NCBI RefSeq assembly: GCF_900169145.1 | Contig: NZ_FXZD01000002.1 | Coordinates: 310,001-374,000, forward strand | Length of the DNA stretch: 64,000 nucleotides | Source of the DNA: Brevibacterium antiquum CNRZ 918 | GTDB taxonomy: Bacteria > Actinomycetota > Actinomycetes > Actinomycetales > Brevibacteriaceae | Direction: 5' to 3' | Part shown: positions 53,093-62,911 of the stretch, in pieces | Layout of the letters: each line of letters starts with the position of its first letter | Position numbering within the stretch: position 1 is the stretch's first letter | Position numbers and translations under genes: made by a program | Notes under the pieces: generated by a model | The model's database searches: none | What the model saw: only the letters and a program-made list of their open reading frames with translations | Told to the model about the DNA's origin: nothing

Positions 53093-54814
53093 ATGACCAC
53101 CAAGCCAGGCTTCACCCAGCACGACCCCAGCCGCGTGATCCGCGCCGACCGCGGTACCGAGATCACCGCCAAGAGCTGGCAGACCGAAGCCCCCAAGCGC
53201 ATGCTCATGAACAACCTCGACCCCGAGGTCGCCGAACGTCCCGAAGACCTCGTCGTCTACGGCGGCACAGGCCGTGCGGCGCGCTCCTGGGAGGCCTATG
53301 ACGCAATCGTGCGCACCCTCGATGACCTCGAGGACGACGAAACCCTCCTCGTCCAGTCCGGCAAGCCGGTCGGCGTCATGCGCACCCACGAATGGGCGCC
53401 ACGCGTGCTCATCGCCAACTCCAACCTCGTCGGCGACTGGGCCAACTGGGAGCACTTCCGTGAGCTCGAGGCCGAGGGCCTGATGATGTACGGACAGATG
53501 ACCGCCGGGTCCTGGATCTACATCGCCACTCAGGGCATCCTCCAGGGCACCTACGAGACCTTCGGGGCCATCGCGCAGAAGCGCTATGGCGGCACGCTGG
53601 CCGGCACCCTGACCATCACTGGTGGCTGTGGCGGAATGGGTGGAGCCCAGCCACTGTCCGTGACGCTCAACGGAGGTGTCTGCCTCATCATCGATGTCGA
53701 CAAGACTCGCCTCGATCGTCGCAAGTCCAAGCGCTACCTCGACGAGGTCGAAACCGATCTCGATACCGCACTCGCCAAGGTCATCGAGGCCAAGAAGAAC
53801 AAGCAGGCCCTGTCGGTCGGGCTCGTCGGCAATGCCGCAGAGATCCTGCCGCTCATCCTCGATCGCGACGAGGCCGCAGAGGTCGACATCGTCACCGACC
53901 AGACCTCGGCCCATGACCCGCTGTCCTACCTGCCTATCGGCGTCAGCGTCGATGACTGGCGCGAAGAGGCCGAACAGGATGCGGAGAAGTTCACCATCCG
54001 CGCCGAGGAGTCCATGGCCAAGCACGTGCGTGCCATGGTCGAATTCCAGGACCGCGGCGCCGAGGTCTTCGACTACGGCAACTCGATCCGCGATGAAGCC
54101 CGCAAGGCCGGCTACGATCGTGCCTTCGAGTTCCCCGGCTTCGTCCCGGCCTATATCCGCCCGCTGTTCTGCGAAGGACTCGGGCCCTTCCGCTGGGTGG
54201 CACTGTCCGGCGACCCGAAGGACATTGAGGTCACGGACAAGGCACTCAAGGAGCTCTTCCCGGACAACGAGCACCTGGCCACCTGGCTCGACGCCGCGAA
54301 CGAATACGTCGAGTTCGAAGGTCTGCCGGCCCGCATCTGCTGGCTCGGATACAAGGAACGCCAGCAGGCCGGTCTGCTGTTCAACCAGCTCGTCGCCGAG
54401 GGCAAGATCTCGGCCCCGATCGTCATTGGCCGCGACCACCTCGACTCCGGATCGGTCGCCAGCCCCTACCGTGAGACCGAGTCGATGCTTGACGGCACCG
54501 ACGCCGTGGCCGACTGGCCGCTGCTCAACGCCATGGTCAACGCCTCATCGGGTGCCACTTGGGTCTCCATCCACCACGGCGGCGGCGTCGGCATCGGCCG
54601 TTCCATCCACGCCGGACAGGTCTCCGTGGCCGATGGCACCGAACTGGCTGCCAAGAAGCTCGCCCGGCTGCTCACCAACGACCCGGGAATGGGCGTCATC
54701 CGCCACGTCGATGCCGGCTACGACCGTGCTGCCGAGGTCGCCGAAGAGCGTGGCATGCGAGTGCCGATGATCCCGGAACTCGACAAGCGCGACGAGGAGT
54801 CCGCAGCACAGTAA
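53093..54814 (+). CDS. hutU: Urocanate hydratase
   Basis: 573 residues from ATG 53093, with AAGGAG 7 nt upstream. NAD-dependent enzyme converting urocanate to imidazolonepropionate, step two of histidine breakdown. Full-length family match: [60 protein letters not shown] for [19 protein letters not shown], and [19 protein letters not shown], whose Cys binds NAD covalently. It is followed by a strong hairpin, so it is transcribed separately from hutI and hutH. Two palindromic operators precede it. Confidence 0.97.
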   Translation: MTTKPGFTQHDPSRVIRADRGTEITAKSWQTEAPKRMLMNNLDPEVAERPEDLVVYGGTGRAARSWEAYDAIVRTLDDLEDDETLLVQSGKPVGVMRTHEWAPRVLIANSNLVGDWANWEHFRELEAEGLMMYGQMTAGSWIYIATQGILQGTYETFGAIAQKRYGGTLAGTLTITGGCGGMGGAQPLSVTLNGGVCLIIDVDKTRLDRRKSKRYLDEVETDLDTALAKVIEAKKNKQALSVGLVGNAAEILPLILDRDEAAEVDIVTDQTSAHDPLSYLPIGVSVDDWREEAEQDAEKFTIRAEESMAKHVRAMVEFQDRGAEVFDYGNSIRDEARKAGYDRAFEFPGFVPAYIRPLFCEGLGPFRWVALSGDPKDIEVTDKALKELFPDNEHLATWLDAANEYVEFEGLPARICWLGYKERQQAGLLFNQLVAEGKISAPIVIGRDHLDSGSVASPYRETESMLDGTDAVADWPLLNAMVNASSGATWVSIHHGGGVGIGRSIHAGQVSVADGTELAAKKLARLLTNDPGMGVIRHVDAGYDRAAEVAEERGMRVPMIPELDKRDEESAAQ

Positions 54815-54867
54815 GCCCACGGGGTGGCGTGGCTGTTCTGCGGAAAGGCCACGTCCCGTCCGTTGCT

Positions 54868-54925
54868 GCTCGGTCTGAGTCTGAGTGATCGCGTTTGAAC
54901 CCGATCACTCAGACTCAGACCGAGC
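54868..54925. terminator. Hairpin terminator after hutU
   Basis: Perfect 24-bp arms (54868-54891, starting GCTCGGTCTGAGTCTGAG, and 54902-54925) with a 10-nt loop, followed by TCTTT. Just downstream of the hutU stop; probably the hutU terminator, usable from both sides. Confidence 0.75.
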
Positions 54926-54976
54926 TCTTTCGTCCAGCGGCGACGTGCGTGGTATGGGGCCACCGGTGTCTCGCAC

Positions 54977-55063
54977 CCCAGGGCTCAGGACTCAGGGCAC
55001 TCAGGGCACTCAGGGCCCAGGACTCAGGACTCAGGGCCCAGGGCTCAGGACCCAGGGCTCAGG
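54977..55063. repeat. Short tandem repeat of CTCAGGGC-type units
   Basis: About 87 bp built from variants of CAGGGCTCAGGACT and CAGGGCACT in head-to-tail order. It ends inside the last codons of the convergent SDR gene (stop at 55059-55061). Slippage-prone; length probably varies among strains. Confidence 0.8.
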
Positions 55064-55937
55064 AGTCGAGGAAGAGGTCGAGTTGCAGGTCCTCCTCATT
55101 CGCCGCCCCACTGTAGACCGAGAGATCAGTGATCCCCTCCTCACGCAGAGCCTCCTCGTCGATGAAGAAGTTGCCCGTCGTCGTGCGGGGATCACGTGTC
55201 AGGATCGCCCACGCCGCGTCCGACATGATCCGCGGGCTGCGGCTGCGAGCCATCACCTCTGCCCCGCCTAGGAGATTCGCGATCGCGGCGGTCCCGATCG
55301 TGGTCTTGGGCCACAGGCTGTTCGCAGCGATCCCGTCTGCCTTGAGCTCTTCTGCCAGGCCAAGAGTCACGAGCGACATTCCGTACTTCGCCATTGTGTA
55401 TCCGAGGTGCTGCCCCGCCCACCGCGGGTTGAGGTTGAGTGGTGGGGAGAGCGTGAGGATGTGCGCGGCGCTCGAGGACTTGAGGTGAGGCAGTGCGGTC
55501 TTGGCCAGCATGAACGAGCCGCGCGAGTTGATCGACTGCATGAGATCGAACTTCTTCATCGGCAGATCCTGCGTCGACGACAGGTCGATTGCGCTGGCAT
55601 TGTTGACCACGATGTCGATCCCGCCGAAGGTCTCCGCGGTCTGCGCGACCGCCTCTGCCACGGAAGCATCGTCACGGACATCGCCGATGATCGGCAGGGC
55701 TTTGCCGCCAGCGGCCTCGATCTGTTCGGCCGCCGTGTAGACGGTGCCCTCAAGCTTCGGATGCGGCTGTGATGTCTTCGCGAGAATGGCGACGTTGGCC
55801 CCATCCGCCGCCGCGCGCAGCGCGATCGCCAGGCCGATTCCGCGGCTGCCGCCGCTCATGATGATTGTGCGTCCGGCCAGTGAGCGTGTGGATTCAGAGG
55901 GGGATTCTCCCGCGCCGAGGTGGCTGTCAGTGCTCAT
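55059..55937 (-). CDS. SDR-family oxidoreductase
   Basis: 292 residues from ATG 55937, with AAGGAG 7 nt upstream. SDR with GGSRGIGLAIALRAAADGAN for NAD(P), NNASAI, SINSRGSFMLAKTALPH, and an active-site region LGYTMAKYGMSLVTLGLAEE with Tyr and Lys; the catalytic Ser is replaced by the LSPPL context typical of hydroxysteroid-dehydrogenase-like (HSDL2-type) proteins. It lies between hutU and hutI but on the opposite strand, and its promoter faces the hutI promoter. A role in histidine catabolism is not evident. Confidence 0.9.
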   Translation of the reverse strand: MSTDSHLGAGESPSESTRSLAGRTIIMSGGSRGIGLAIALRAAADGANVAILAKTSQPHPKLEGTVYTAAEQIEAAGGKALPIIGDVRDDASVAEAVAQTAETFGGIDIVVNNASAIDLSSTQDLPMKKFDLMQSINSRGSFMLAKTALPHLKSSSAAHILTLSPPLNLNPRWAGQHLGYTMAKYGMSLVTLGLAEELKADGIAANSLWPKTTIGTAAIANLLGGAEVMARSRSPRIMSDAAWAILTRDPRTTTGNFFIDEEALREEGITDLSVYSGAANEEDLQLDLFLDS

Positions 55938-56065
55938 CGTTGGTCTCCTTTGTCCGTGGTTCGATGCTGAGGGTGTGTGTTGCAGACTACTCGTCGGGCA
56001 CATCGTTTGCCTATGCTTCTTCCCGGGCGGGTGCATCGAAGGAGGCCGAGTCGCCGATCACTTAC

Positions 56066-56083
56066 TGTCCGAAATATCGGACA
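56066..56083. promoter_or_regulatory. Hut-type operator upstream of hutI
   Basis: TGTCCGAAATATCGGACA, an 18-bp perfect palindrome identical to the site before hutU, 83 bp ahead of the hutI start and 129 bp ahead of the divergent SDR start. Confidence 0.8.
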
Positions 56084-56165
56084 AATTTTGTCGATCTCGG
56101 TTCAGCAGCAAGCTCACCCGGTCCATACTGAAACTGAACTACTCTCGACCGTGAAGGACACTCCC

Positions 56166-57452
56166 TTGCAGCTCATCACCGGGATCAGCGAACTGGTCGT
56201 CAATGACCGTGCCGACTTCGGCGCCCTCGGCGTCGTCGAGGACGCCGCCGTGCTCATCGACGAGGGCCGGGTTCTGTGGTCGGGGCCGTCCGCTCAGGCG
56301 GACAGCGCTGTGCAGGGCCACCTCGGCGATGCCCGATCAGACTCGTCTGCGACCGCGACCCTCGACGATGATGACATCGAAAACGGCACCCTCACCTCAA
56401 CCAGAGGTGGGGTCGAGCTCGAGACGATCGATGTGGGCGGCAAGGCCGTCATCCCCGGCTTCGTCGACAGCCACAACCACCTCATCTTCGCCGGCGACCG
56501 CTCGGCGGAGTTCGCCGCGCGCATGGCCGGGCAGAAGTATTCGGCCGGTGGCATCGCGACGACCGTCGCCGCCACCCGGGCCGCCAGCGATGAGGAGCTC
56601 GAGGCCAACCTCGTCCACCTCCTCGACCAGGCGACCAGGCAGGGCACGACGACCTTCGAGATCAAGTCCGGCTACGGGCTCACTCTCAAGGACGAACTTC
56701 GGGCGCTGACGATCATCAACCGGCACACCGAGGAATCGACGCTCATCGCCGCCCACGTGGTCCCACCCGAATACAAGGAGAACCCGGGGGGCTATGTCGA
56801 CCTCGTCATCGACGAGATCATCCCGGCCGCGACGGGTCACGCCAAATGGATCGACGTGTTCTGCGAGAAGGGGGCCTTCACCGAGGACCAGACCCGGCGC
56901 ATCATCGAGGCAGGCAAGGCCGCGGGAATGAAGCCGCGACTGCACGCGAACCAGCTCACCGAGGGTGGAGCTCTGCGACTCGGTGCGGAACTCGGCTGTG
57001 TCTCCGTCGACCACGCGACCTTCGCCTCGGATGAGGACCTTGCGGCTCTCGCGAAGTCCGAAACCGTGGTCACGCTGCTGCCGAGCATCGAATTCTCCAC
57101 CCGTCAGCCCTACCCGGATGCGCGCCGCTACGTCGAGGCCGGGGTGCGTCTGGCGATCGCCACGGACTGCAACCCTGGGTCAGGTTTCTCCAACAGCGTC
57201 CCCTTCGTCATCGCCATCGCTGTGCGCGACATGCACTTCACGCTCGAGCAGGCCGTCTGGGCGGCAACGGCAGGAGGCGCCAACGCCCTGCAGCGCACCG
57301 ACGTGGGCCACCTCGGCGCCGGCGCCCGGGCAGACCTCGTCATCCTCGACGCTCCCAGCTACCGCCACCTGGCCTACCGGCCCGGCGTCCAGCTCGTCGA
57401 GCGGGTCATTCGCGGCGGCGAGCTCGTCGCCGACAACCGCCCGCGAGGCTGA
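56166..57452 (+). CDS. hutI: Imidazolonepropionase
   Basis: 428 residues from TTG 56166, chosen because AAGGA lies 7 nt upstream and the protein then begins [17 protein letters not shown] 56151 is the alternative. A zinc- or iron-dependent amidohydrolase opening the imidazolone ring to N-formimino-glutamate (step three). Metal ligands are seen in [15 protein letters not shown] and IAAHVVPP, then [14 protein letters not shown] and [18 protein letters not shown]. An Asp-rich insert (around residues 55-75) is not typical. First gene of the hutI-hutH-M20-hutF-iclR run. Confidence 0.95.
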   Translation: MQLITGISELVVNDRADFGALGVVEDAAVLIDEGRVLWSGPSAQADSAVQGHLGDARSDSSATATLDDDDIENGTLTSTRGGVELETIDVGGKAVIPGFVDSHNHLIFAGDRSAEFAARMAGQKYSAGGIATTVAATRAASDEELEANLVHLLDQATRQGTTTFEIKSGYGLTLKDELRALTIINRHTEESTLIAAHVVPPEYKENPGGYVDLVIDEIIPAATGHAKWIDVFCEKGAFTEDQTRRIIEAGKAAGMKPRLHANQLTEGGALRLGAELGCVSVDHATFASDEDLAALAKSETVVTLLPSIEFSTRQPYPDARRYVEAGVRLAIATDCNPGSGFSNSVPFVIAIAVRDMHFTLEQAVWAATAGGANALQRTDVGHLGAGARADLVILDAPSYRHLAYRPGVQLVERVIRGGELVADNRPRG

Positions 57453-57539
57453 CCCAGCAGGCAGGCTGCCGGCCTCCTGCGTCCCCGCCGTCCAATTTCG
57501 CCACACGAACATATGAATCTCTCAACCGAAAGGTCCCAG

Positions 57540-59225
57540 ATGTCAGTCTTCATCGATCTTGATCCCGATACCCTCACCTTCGCCCAGGTCGTCGACGTCG
57601 CCCGCCATGACGCGAAGGTCGCCCTCAGCGAGACCACCCTGGCCCGCGTGAACAAGTACCGTGAGGCCATCGACGCTCTTGCCGCCGCGGAGAAGCCCGT
57701 CTATGGAGTCTCCACCGGATTCGGGGCACTCGCCCAGCGCCACATCCCCGCCGAGCTGCGCACGCAGCTGCAGAAGTCCCTGATCCGTTCCCACGCGGCC
57801 GGCGTCGGCGAACCGGTTGAGCGCGAGGTTGTGCGAGCCCTCATGCTCCTGCGTGCTCGCACCCTGGCCACCGGCCGGGCGGGTGTGCGCGCCGAGGTGC
57901 TCCAGACTTACGTCGACCTGCTCAATGCCGGCATCACCCCGGTCGTCCACGAATACGGCTCGCTGGGCTGCTCGGGTGACCTCGCACCACTGTCGGCCTG
58001 CGCGCTTGTCGTCATGGGCGAAGGTGTGGCCGCCGGACCTGACGGAGTTGCCGGACCTGCCGACGAAGTCCTGAAGAAGGCCGGCATCACCCCGGTGACC
58101 CTGGCCGAGAAGGAAGGACTGGCGCTGGTCAACGGCACCGACGGCATGCTGGGCATGCTCATCATGGCCCTGACCGACCTGGAGAACCTGCTCACCGCCG
58201 TCGACGTCTCTGCGGCCATGAGCATCGAGGGACTCTTCGGCACCGACGCGGTCTTCGCCCCGGAGCTCCACTACGCCCTGCGCCCCCACGACGGCCAGTC
58301 CGCCGCGGCCGCGAACATGCTCACCGCTCTCAAGGACTCCTCCATCACGGCCAGCCACCGCGACTCCACTCACCTGGTGCAGGACGCGTACTCGATGCGC
58401 TGCGCCCCGCAGGTCAACGGCGCCGCCCGAGACGCCGTGGCCTTCGCCACCGGCGTCGCCGAGCGCGAACTGCGTGCGGCCATCGACAACCCCGTCGTCC
58501 TCACCAACGGCATGGTCTCCTCCAACGGCAACTTCCACGGCGCACCCTTGGCCCACGCACTGGACTTCCTCGCCATCGTCGCCGCCGATGTCGCCTCGAT
58601 GTCCGAGCGCCGCACCGACCGGATGATGGACGTGACCCGCAACCAGAACCTCACCCCGTTCCTCGCCGACGACGCCGGCGTCGACTCGGGCCTGATGATC
58701 GCCCATTACACGCAGGCCGCGATGGTCTCCGAAGCCAAGCGAGGCGCCAGCCCGGCCTCGGTGGACTCGATTCCGTCCTCAGCGATGCAGGAGGACCACG
58801 TCTCCATGGGCTGGTCGGCCGCGCGCAAACTGCGCAAGGTTGTGGACAACCTGGCCAGCGTCATCGGCATCGAGTTCTACGCCGCCTCCCGGGCCTGCGA
58901 TATGCGCGAGGCCGCCCCTGCGCCGGTCACCGGAGCCGTGATCTCCACAATCCGCGAGACAGTGCCCGGTCCCGGCCCGGACCGCTTCCTGTCCCCTGAG
59001 CTCGCCGAGACGATCGCCAAGGTCAAGGACGGCTCCCTGGTCGCTGCCGCAGAGTCGGTCACGCCGATGCAGCACACCGTCACCGAGGCTGCCGGAACCT
59101 GGCTGCCAGAAGGCGGATCACCTGCCGTCAACGACCCCGAGTTCACGTCGTTGGGCAACCTCAACGCAGCGGCCGAGGCCTCAGGCACGGACGCTGCCAC
59201 GACCCATCAGGACGGAGCGAACTGA
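57540..59225 (+). CDS. hutH: Histidine ammonia-lyase
   Basis: 561 residues from ATG 57540, AAAGG 6 nt upstream. Removes ammonia from histidine to give urocanate (step one), using the self-formed MIO group. The MIO triad lies in EYGSLGCSGDLAPLSACAL: residues 144-146 are Cys-Ser-Gly instead of the textbook Ala-Ser-Gly. Other family signatures (VYGVSTGFGALAQ, NPVVL, QDAYSMRCAPQVNGAARD, MQEDHVSMGW) are intact, so activity is expected. It is somewhat longer than the usual 510 residues because of a C-terminal extension. Confidence 0.96.
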   Translation: MSVFIDLDPDTLTFAQVVDVARHDAKVALSETTLARVNKYREAIDALAAAEKPVYGVSTGFGALAQRHIPAELRTQLQKSLIRSHAAGVGEPVEREVVRALMLLRARTLATGRAGVRAEVLQTYVDLLNAGITPVVHEYGSLGCSGDLAPLSACALVVMGEGVAAGPDGVAGPADEVLKKAGITPVTLAEKEGLALVNGTDGMLGMLIMALTDLENLLTAVDVSAAMSIEGLFGTDAVFAPELHYALRPHDGQSAAAANMLTALKDSSITASHRDSTHLVQDAYSMRCAPQVNGAARDAVAFATGVAERELRAAIDNPVVLTNGMVSSNGNFHGAPLAHALDFLAIVAADVASMSERRTDRMMDVTRNQNLTPFLADDAGVDSGLMIAHYTQAAMVSEAKRGASPASVDSIPSSAMQEDHVSMGWSAARKLRKVVDNLASVIGIEFYAASRACDMREAAPAPVTGAVISTIRETVPGPGPDRFLSPELAETIAKVKDGSLVAAAESVTPMQHTVTEAAGTWLPEGGSPAVNDPEFTSLGNLNAAAEASGTDAATTHQDGAN

Positions 59226-59226
59226 G

Positions 59227-60444
59227 ATGAGCGACGTCGTCTCCCTCCTGTCCCAGATCGAGGACACCGGCCGTGACACCCGCGGACCCGGATACCAGCG
59301 GCCCGGGTTCTCGAACACCGAACGTGAACTGCGTGACTGGTTCCTCGCCGAGGCGGCCCGTCGCGGCCTCGACACCGAGATCGACGCCAACGGCATCACC
59401 TGGGCGTGGGCGACGCCGCCCGGTGAGAACGCCGTCGTCACCGGCTCTCATCTGGACTCCGTTCCAGGTGGCGGTGCCTTCGACGGGCCCCTCGGTGTCG
59501 CCTCGGCGCTGGCGGCCTTCGACGACCTCAAGGCCTCCGGCGCACTCGAGAGGGCCCAGCGGCCGCTCGCGCTCGCTGTATTCCCCGAGGAGGAGGGCTC
59601 ACGCTTCGGTGTGGCCTGCCTGGGATCACGTCTGCTCACCGGCGCCATCGACGCGGACCGGGCACTGGGACTCAAGGATGCCAACGGTGACACGTTCGCC
59701 GACGTCGCGACGGGCTACGGACTCGACCCGAACCGCATCGGCACCGATCACTCGCGACTGTCGACAGTCGGATCCTTCATCGAACTCCACGTCGAACAGG
59801 GCATCGGGCTCATCAACACCGACCAGGCGGTGGCGATCGGATCCTCGATCATCGGCCACGGCCGCTGGCACTTCGCCTTCTCCGGCCAAGGCAACCACGC
59901 CGGCACCACCCCGATGAGCCACCGGGCCGACCCGGTCGTCGCCGGCAGCCGTGTCATCGGCGACATTCCGGTCCTCGCCGCCAGCCACGATCAGGCGGTG
60001 GCCACCGTCGGCCGCACCCTCATCCACCCGGGCGGGACGAACGTCATCGCCTCGGGCATGAGCTTCTGGCTCGACATCCGTCACGCCGATGACGCCGTCG
60101 TGAAGCAGGTGCTTGAGGCGATCTTTCAGCGCGCGCAAGCCCACGCCGGCGACACCGGCGTTGAGGTGTCCATCTCCCAGGAGTCGTACTCACCGACGAC
60201 CTACTTCACAGCCGAGCTCAACGACCGTCTGCGCACGGCGCTTCCAACCGCACCGCTGCTGCCCTCCGGTGCCGGGCACGACGCGGGCATTCTCGCCCCG
60301 CACGTGCCCTCGGCGATGCTCTATGTGCGCAACCCGACCGGCGTCTCCCACGCTCCGGAAGAGGCCTGCGAGGACGAGGACCAGCGCGCTGGAGTCTCCG
60401 CCCTGGTGAAGGTTCTCGAAGGGGAACTCGGAGTGGCATCATGA
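59227..60444 (+). CDS. M20 amidohydrolase in the hut operon (candidate N-formylglutamate hydrolase)
   Basis: 405 residues. Zinc M20-family amidohydrolase of the allantoate/N-carbamoyl-amino-acid group: VVTGSHLDSVPGGGAFDGPL, VFPEEEGSRFGVACLGSRLL, FIELHVEQGIGL, GQGNHAGTTPMSHRADPV and GAGHDAGILAP. It starts 2 bp after hutH and its stop overlaps hutF (ATGA). HutF makes N-formyl-glutamate, which the classic pathway hydrolyses with HutG. No hutG gene is seen, and this enzyme occupies that slot. Annotation as allantoate amidohydrolase would be by family only; deformylation is the context-based guess. Confidence 0.85.
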   Translation: MSDVVSLLSQIEDTGRDTRGPGYQRPGFSNTERELRDWFLAEAARRGLDTEIDANGITWAWATPPGENAVVTGSHLDSVPGGGAFDGPLGVASALAAFDDLKASGALERAQRPLALAVFPEEEGSRFGVACLGSRLLTGAIDADRALGLKDANGDTFADVATGYGLDPNRIGTDHSRLSTVGSFIELHVEQGIGLINTDQAVAIGSSIIGHGRWHFAFSGQGNHAGTTPMSHRADPVVAGSRVIGDIPVLAASHDQAVATVGRTLIHPGGTNVIASGMSFWLDIRHADDAVVKQVLEAIFQRAQAHAGDTGVEVSISQESYSPTTYFTAELNDRLRTALPTAPLLPSGAGHDAGILAPHVPSAMLYVRNPTGVSHAPEEACEDEDQRAGVSALVKVLEGELGVAS

Positions 60445-61877
60445 GCACACGTTTCTGGTGCGAATCGGCCTGGGTCGACGGTCAGGTCGCCACAGGCGTC
60501 CTGCTCACCGCCGATGAGACAGGCACCCTGACCTCGGTCGAGACCGGAATCGACACCCCGCCCACCATCGCCGAGGTGGTTCCCGGCTTCACTCTGCCCG
60601 GTGGAGTCAATGCCCACTCCCACGCCTTCCACCGCATCCTGCGCGGTCGGACCCACGGCGACGGCGGCACCTTCTGGACGTGGCGCGAAGTCATGTACTC
60701 CGTGGCAGCCCGGTTGAGCCCGGAGAGCTACGAAACGGTGGCTCGCGCCGTCTTCGCGGAGATGCTCGCCGGCGGATACACCTCGGTGGGCGAATTCCAC
60801 TACGTCCACCACGCACCCGACGGGACCCCGTACGGTGCATCAGCCGCAGACGATGAATCATCCGCACCTGAGGAGTCGGAACGTCCCCGCGGGGACGCGT
60901 CGGTCAGCCTCGATTCAGGTCGCGCCCACGCAATGGAACGGGCGCTGGCACGGGCGGCCGCCTCGGCGGGACTGCGGATCCGACTCCTCGACACCTGCTA
61001 TCTCACCGGCGGCATCGACACCGATCTCTCCGCTGAACAGGCCCGGTTCGGTGACGGCACCATCGACGGATATATGGACCGTCACGCGGCTCTGTCCGAG
61101 GCCTTCGCCACCGAGTTTCCGGTCGAATCTGCTGGTGGCAGCTATGTTCACGTCGGCTCGGCGATTCATTCGATCCGCGCGGTCCCGGCAGCGAACCTGC
61201 CCCGCTTCGCAGAACTCGGCGGACCCGTGCACGTGCACCTGTCCGAACAGCCGGCGGAGAATGACGCCAGCCAAGCCGCCTATGGCACGACCCCGACGCA
61301 GGTGCTCGCACGTTCGGGGGTCGTTGCTTCGAACCTCTCGGCCGTCCACGCCACGCATCTCAGCGAGGACGACATCGCGACCTTGGGCGGGGCACAGGCC
61401 TCGATTGTCATGTGCCCGTGCACGGAAGCAGATCTTGCCGACGGCATCGGCCCGGCACGCGAACTCGCCGACGCCGGAGCGACGATCGCGATCGGCTCCG
61501 ACCAGCACGTCGTGCTCGACGCGCTGCGCGAGACCCAGGGCCTGGAAGCCGGTGAACGACTCCGCAGCGGCCAACGCGGCCGGTTCTCCCCGGCCGAGCT
61601 CATCACCTCGCTGACGGAAGGCGGGGCACGCAGCCTCGAGCTGCCGGTCGGTGAGCTGGCTGTCGGCAAGGCGTGCGACTTCATCGCCATCGACACCCAG
61701 ACCATGCGCACCTTCGGATCGGTGGGGGAGCAGGCCATCCTCTCGGCCACCTCGGCGGACATCGCCATGACCGTCAGCGGTGCCCAGGTGCGCGTGCGTG
61801 ACGGCGCGCATACCGCACTCGGGTCGATTGCCGACCTGTACAGGGCTGCGTTCGCGGCCCTCGGGATGGAGGACTGA
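60441..61877 (+). CDS. hutF: Formimidoylglutamate deiminase
   Basis: 478 residues, ATG overlapping the previous stop by 4 bp. Amidohydrolase-superfamily enzyme taking N-formimino-L-glutamate to N-formyl-glutamate and ammonia. Metal-site signatures: LPGGVNAHSHAFHRILRGR, then HVHLSEQPAEN, then VHATHLSEDD and AIGSDQHVVLDAL. A Ser/Glu/Asp-rich insert of about 30 residues follows EFHYVHHAPDGTPYG. Its presence places this operon on the deiminase route instead of the HutG formiminoglutamase route. Confidence 0.94.
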   Translation: MSTRFWCESAWVDGQVATGVLLTADETGTLTSVETGIDTPPTIAEVVPGFTLPGGVNAHSHAFHRILRGRTHGDGGTFWTWREVMYSVAARLSPESYETVARAVFAEMLAGGYTSVGEFHYVHHAPDGTPYGASAADDESSAPEESERPRGDASVSLDSGRAHAMERALARAAASAGLRIRLLDTCYLTGGIDTDLSAEQARFGDGTIDGYMDRHAALSEAFATEFPVESAGGSYVHVGSAIHSIRAVPAANLPRFAELGGPVHVHLSEQPAENDASQAAYGTTPTQVLARSGVVASNLSAVHATHLSEDDIATLGGAQASIVMCPCTEADLADGIGPARELADAGATIAIGSDQHVVLDALRETQGLEAGERLRSGQRGRFSPAELITSLTEGGARSLELPVGELAVGKACDFIAIDTQTMRTFGSVGEQAILSATSADIAMTVSGAQVRVRDGAHTALGSIADLYRAAFAALGMED

Positions 61878-61880
61878 ACC

Positions 61881-62630
61881 GTGGCTGAGGTTCCGGCACT
61901 GCGACGCTCGATCGCGATTCTGCGGCATCTGGCGGCGTCGAACCGTCCGATCTCTGCCGGAGCCCTGGTCAGGTCCTTGGAGATTCCGCGTTCGAGTGCC
62001 TACGAACTGCTCACCGTCCTTGAGGAGCTCGGGCTCGTCGTCCGCACCGAGTCCGGCTACGTGCTGGGTGCCGGTGTGCACGAACTGGGAAGCTCCTATC
62101 TGCGCACGAACCCGCTGCAGCGGTTGGCGCAGCCCATCGTTCGGCAACTGGCCGACGACACCGCGGCGACGACTCAGCTAGCGGTCATCCGCGGTTGGGA
62201 AACCGTGTACCTGCTCAAAGAGCAGTCGCTGAAATCGGTCGCGGTCATCACCGCGACCGGTGTGCGCATGCCCAGCTATCTCACCGCGACCGGGCGGGCG
62301 ATATTGGCGAATCTGCCCAAGTCAGAGGTTTTGGCGATGTTCCAGTCCGAGTCCGGATTCGTCACCCGCACCGGTCAGGGACCGACGACGGTGAAAGCGC
62401 TCAACGCGATCCTGGCTCAGGACCGCCGAGCTGGCTGGGCGATCGAACACGGCGAGGTCACTCCGGGGATCTCAACGATCGCCGCCCCCGTCTACGACGT
62501 CCTCTCCCGCCCGATCGCCGCGATCGGCCTCTCGCTCGCTGGTGATGCGCTGAGCGAGGAGACCGACACCGAACCGCTCGTGGACAAGGTCCTCACGGCC
62601 GCCGCCGAGGTGACCGCGAAGCTGCGGTGA
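61881..62630 (+). CDS. IclR-family regulator, probable hut regulator
   Basis: 249 residues from GTG 61881, with GGAGG 8 nt upstream, 3 bp after hutF. N-terminal winged HTH (LRRSIAILRHLAASNRPISA, then IPRSSAYELLTVLEELGLV) and C-terminal effector domain with MPSYLTATGRAILANL and GISTIAAPVYDV. Last gene of the hut operon. It is the only regulator nearby and the best candidate for binding the TGTCCGAAATATCGGACA sites, with urocanate or a pathway intermediate as effector. Its last codons are copied again at 62864. Confidence 0.92.
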   Translation: MAEVPALRRSIAILRHLAASNRPISAGALVRSLEIPRSSAYELLTVLEELGLVVRTESGYVLGAGVHELGSSYLRTNPLQRLAQPIVRQLADDTAATTQLAVIRGWETVYLLKEQSLKSVAVITATGVRMPSYLTATGRAILANLPKSEVLAMFQSESGFVTRTGQGPTTVKALNAILAQDRRAGWAIEHGEVTPGISTIAAPVYDVLSRPIAAIGLSLAGDALSEETDTEPLVDKVLTAAAEVTAKLR

Positions 62631-62683
62631 CCTCTCAAACGAGAGCGGCGGGTGCTCGTCCCAGCGCCTCGACATGCCATGTA

Positions 62684-62755
62684 ATCGAGCGGACCAATTA
62701 GCGTCGAGAGAGTCAGTTGTAACTGGTTCTCTCGAGATTAAGTGGTCCGCTCGAT
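62684..62755. repeat. Dispersed palindrome, family B, copy 1
   Basis: 72 bp. Outer arms ATCGAGCGGACCA and TGGTCCGCTCGAT are perfect; inner arms are imperfect around CAGTTGTAACTG. A second copy lies at 62912. The 362-bp gap after the IclR gene contains these two elements and the iclR scrap, and no gene. Confidence 0.8.
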
Positions 62756-62863
62756 CAGGCCCGGGTTCCATTCGCTATTCAGAACTCATAACTGGCACCC
62801 TCAGTTGTTATGAATCAGAAGTGTTGTTCATAAGAGTAACGACGGCGCTTGATGAGCTCTGTC

Positions 62864-62895
62864 GCCGTCGAGGTGACCGCCAAGCTGCGGTGACC
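62864..62895 (+). repeat. Duplicated 3' end of the iclR gene
   Basis: GAGGTGACCGCCAAGCTGCG with flanking bases repeats the iclR terminus (GAGGTGACCGCGAAGCTGCG at 62607-62626), including the stop codon and next bases, with about 27 of 29 positions identical. Non-functional scrap between the two family-B palindromes. Confidence 0.8.
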
Positions 62896-62911
62896 CTCAA
62901 AAAAGAACTAA

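Noticed and set aside
52919..54439. 506-codon frame antisense to hutU
   Set aside because: hutU is certain on the plus strand; the antisense product is Asp/Gly/Val-rich and has no motif.
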